Shown: in pieces, positions 62,008 through 64,000 of the stretch | How the letters are laid out: each line of letters begins with the position of its first letter | How positions within the stretch are numbered: position 1 is the first letter of the stretch | NCBI GenBank assembly: GCA_000149265.1 | Contig: CH003018.1 | Span: forward strand, 1,032,463 to 1,096,462 | Direction: 5' to 3' | From: Ciona savignyi | Taxonomy: Eukaryota; Chordata; Ascidiacea; Phlebobranchia; Cionidae | Length of the DNA stretch: 64,000 nucleotides | Translations under genes and position numbers: made by a program | The notes under the pieces: model-generated | Seen by the model: the letters and a program-made list of their open reading frames with translations, nothing else | Told to the model about the DNA's origin: nothing | Databases searched by the model: none

Positions 62008-62024
62008 TTCGTCTGCGTTACCTT
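57011..62024 (-). CDS. SYNE: Nesprin exons 1-9: N-terminal extension and tandem CH domains
   Basis: Exons (plus coordinates): 61969-62007 (coding part), 61612-61702, 59966-60027, 59655-59750, 59508-59591, 59311-59403, 58402-58586, 57957-58162, 57011-57114. Residues 1-43 are a basic, non-conserved extension starting MASRQSLQ. CH1 spans about residues 44-155 (KRTFTRWMNAH, DLFTDLRDGTKL, IKLVNI, GLLWTVILYFQIEEL). A Ser/Pro/Lys linker (exon 7, PPKRKK) leads to CH2, about residues 200-305 (KKALLQWVK, DFGASWRDGRAFQSMIH, NRQNLESAF, YVAQFVKQY). Tandem type 1 plus type 2 CH domains form the actin-binding module of this family. A 3' splice site (ttgtag) ends just before base 62024 on the minus strand. 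It means either an upstream untranslated exon or a spliced-leader acceptor. Intron 2 (60028-61611) is AT-rich and I see nothing in it. Introns 57115-57956 and 58587-59310 also hold nothing recognised. Confidence 0.93.
59812..59952 (-). repeat. SINE fragment (tail half)
   Basis: Tail and central body of the SINE in reverse orientation, lacking the tRNA-like head; in a nesprin CH1-region intron. Confidence 0.7.
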
Positions 62025-62397
62025 CTACAATATTTTATATTCATACTGAATAGAAAATTTATTTTTTATCTCAGATAAATAAGTGCGATTCACCTCTGTA
62101 TAAAACACAATTATACCAACATTAGCTCAGGTACCGGTATATAATATTGACATGTAAGTTCTGTAAATATACCAGCATGCAAGAATATAAGTGGTAATTT
62201 GTCAGATGCACAGATTAAAGTTATTTTTTCTATATAAGTATTTTACCAAGTAAATATTTATGCTTCTGTGAAAGTACTTAACCAAATAATAACAAAAACA
62301 TAATATCATAATAGAGCTTAAATGCCTCTATGCTAATTTATACAGTATGGCAGCTCTCATGATATGATCTTGTTTATGCGTGACCGCACTAATTTGG

Positions 62398-62613
62398 GAA
62401 TGCCTCTAAATACTACAGGATCACTTGGATTGCTATGAAAAGTAATTCTAACCCTGTCCCAAACACTAATCTCAACCCCAGAATTAACTTTAACCCCTAC
62501 CCTAATATTAATATCTCAATCTTTATTTTGGTGAGAGAAGTTTTCTCCAAGGCTTTTGTAAATACCAAATATAGTAAGCGATCCAAGCGATCATGTAGTA
62601 TTTAGAGGTGCCG
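62398..62613. mobile_element. Short non-autonomous DNA transposon (MITE), hAT-like
   Basis: 216 bp. The ends form imperfect terminal inverted repeats of about 30 bp (gcctctaaatactac at left; gtagtatttagaggtgc at right). It is flanked by the direct repeat ctaatttgg at 62389-62397 and 62614-62622, an 8-9 bp target duplication as in hAT elements. The interior has a C-rich run of telomere-like words (aaccc, taaccct). No coding capacity. Confidence 0.75.
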
Positions 62614-62896
62614 CTAATTTGGTACATAATCATGTCTTAGAGCAGGTTTTCCTAATGATATCATTCATTGTTAATTTACAAGTTTTAAAGGGTGTATTCA
62701 ACATGCTTTACTAAAGGCTGGCGTGTAGGAAAACAAGACATAGACATTTTTAACATTTCTATAACAGACTTAAAATTACCCAATTGCACATGTATTTTTT
62801 TTTGTAAATGTGCCCGGTTTGGTCCCATTTTAGCAAAATTGTTGAAAGTGATGATGCATTATATAGTAATGTCCAATACCGGATATTATGTATTAT

Positions 62897-63278
62897 CCAG
62901 TATGGAAAGTACGGCAGCTGCACACTCGAGTTTTTTTTTCCCTGCGCCTTTTGCACACTTGGGTAATTTCACACACGCTCGCGAGCTGGCAGTATAAACA
63001 TTGTATAATTTCCAATAAACTTGTGAACCTACCTCTGGACCTCGGGTAATTTACTTTCCGTACATTTTTAGTTATGTAGATAGATATGTTAGCTGACGGA
63101 CACGAAAGATTGAGGAAAGAATAATACGTTTTTTAAGATTTTGGTAAAACAATTATGAAAAGGAGATTGTGTGCACACTTGAGGTGTGCACTCTTGGACG
63201 TTTGCACACTGCACACTTAAATATTTGACGCGTGCACACTCGAGATCTCGGCGAAAATTGACGTACTTTCCATACGGG
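62897..63278. mobile_element. Second hAT-like MITE with repeated internal motifs
   Basis: 382 bp. Terminal inverted repeats of 17 bp differ at one position (CCAGTATGGAAAGTACG at left; reverse complement CCCGTATGGAAAGTACG at right), with the 8-bp direct repeat tgtattat on both sides (62889-62896 and 63279-63286). The interior holds about seven variants of tgcacactcgag/tgcacacttgag in both halves, as expected of subterminal transposase-binding repeats. No open frame of note. Confidence 0.75.
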
Positions 63279-64000
63279 TGTATTATGAACAATAAAAATT
63301 TTGAGATACTTGCACTATTTGTGTAAGGCTATAATTTAAATCGACTTGACGTTGCAGTTGAAGAAGTGACCATAAAAGCAAAGTACGTTCTCCTTGGTCT
63401 GTCACACTGCCGGCTGCATACGTGTATATACTTATATACGTAACGATCTGTTCAGTATTGATTTACCTTCATTGTACCTCGACTGGGATATTATACTTGG
63501 CCTTGGTTATTATACTTATGCTAGGCGATATAGCCGTGCAAAACACTACACAAACAACCACAAGCTGATCTCTAGGGACGCGCCATTTTATTTAAACTTC
63601 CCAATCGTTGTTACCAGCACATTAGCGTGCCGTGCTTAGCGACTCAGCAGCGACTCGTGCGGAGGTTAGAATCTTAGAAAATGAGGGGGAAATCGGTCAC
63701 TTTGGAAATAGTCAGAAAAAAGTAGATATAGGATATCGTCAAAATTCCACCTACCTACAGTTGAATTACGAAGATATTGTTGTTGGAATTTAATTATTGT
63801 TAAAGGTTAAATAACAGGACCTTAGCAAAAGTCCTAAATCGCCATAGGCTTCCGAAGAATACAAATGGATTGTTCCGCTAACCAAAACTTCCACTCGGTT
63901 TTGCCATTTTTGAAGTACAATTGTATTTAAATTTGTGTTTAAATTACAAGGGTAGTTATCAGATTACCACGTGTCCACCGGCGGATTAAAAGAACTATTG
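63279..64000. other. Region upstream of the nesprin gene, no gene recognised
   Basis: Lies right of the second transposon. A slightly GC-richer stretch is present near 63610-63665, but I see no TATA, convincing exon or known repeat except the SINE fragment at the edge. Promoter elements of the nesprin gene may be here or in the DNA between 62024 and 62388. Confidence 0.3.
63948..64000 (-). repeat. SINE fragment at the right edge
   Basis: Reverse SINE body motifs (gtagttatcagattacc, cgtgtccaccggcggatta) continuing out of the window. Confidence 0.45.

Noticed and set aside
62692..62997. 101-codon plus-strand open frame
   Set aside because: It runs into a transposon end, has no splice partner and no recognisable protein; composition is that of spacer DNA.

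Overview
The window is animal nuclear DNA: AT-rich, with intron-dense genes, GT-AG introns as short as 51-68 nt, tRNA-derived SINE copies and a 100-N assembly gap. Compact introns, this SINE type and a nesprin gene suggest a tunicate, probably an ascidian such as Ciona. That identification is inference; no species-specific marker was tested.

The minus strand carries most of one giant gene, a nesprin (SYNE family). It runs from the first ATG at 62007 to the left edge and is still open there. I reconstructed 97 coding exons (about 5,112 codons) whose reading phases close at every junction. The protein starts with a short extension and two calponin-homology (CH) domains (exons 2-9, 57.0-61.7 kb), followed by an unbroken series of spectrin-type coiled-coil repeats. 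The C-terminal KASH anchor must lie outside the window. Near 13.4-14.5 kb the assembly is damaged: a gap is flanked by a duplicated 0.43-kb segment.

Intron 38 of the nesprin gene is 24.6 kb (23049-47651), against mostly 50-900 nt for the other introns. On the opposite strand it holds nine complete genes and one decayed copy. All nine encode single-pass type I membrane proteins. In order: an orphan 132-aa protein with a glycosaminoglycan-type site; a two-module fibronectin-II protein on a mucin stalk; five CUB-like receptors (306, 359, 330, 374 and 446 aa) with a pseudogene after the third; and two receptors (393 and 363 aa) whose outer part resembles the Vps62/DUF946 fold. All nine have a phase-2 intron exactly where the membrane helix meets the cytoplasmic tail. 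The seven CUB-like and Vps62-like proteins have tails rich in tyrosine motifs (ITIM-like, YxxM, YxN, YxxL). One C-terminal motif (QPVYLxL) is shared between members with unrelated outer domains. I read this as a nested cluster of receptor-like genes built by joining different outer domains to a common membrane-tail cassette. A role in immune, allorecognition or gamete recognition is possible but not shown by the sequence.

Upstream of the nesprin start (62.0-64.0 kb) I see no gene, but there are two short non-autonomous DNA transposons with terminal inverted repeats and 8-9 bp target duplications, one carrying internal subterminal-style repeats. SINE copies, three minisatellites and one microsatellite lie in introns and spacers.
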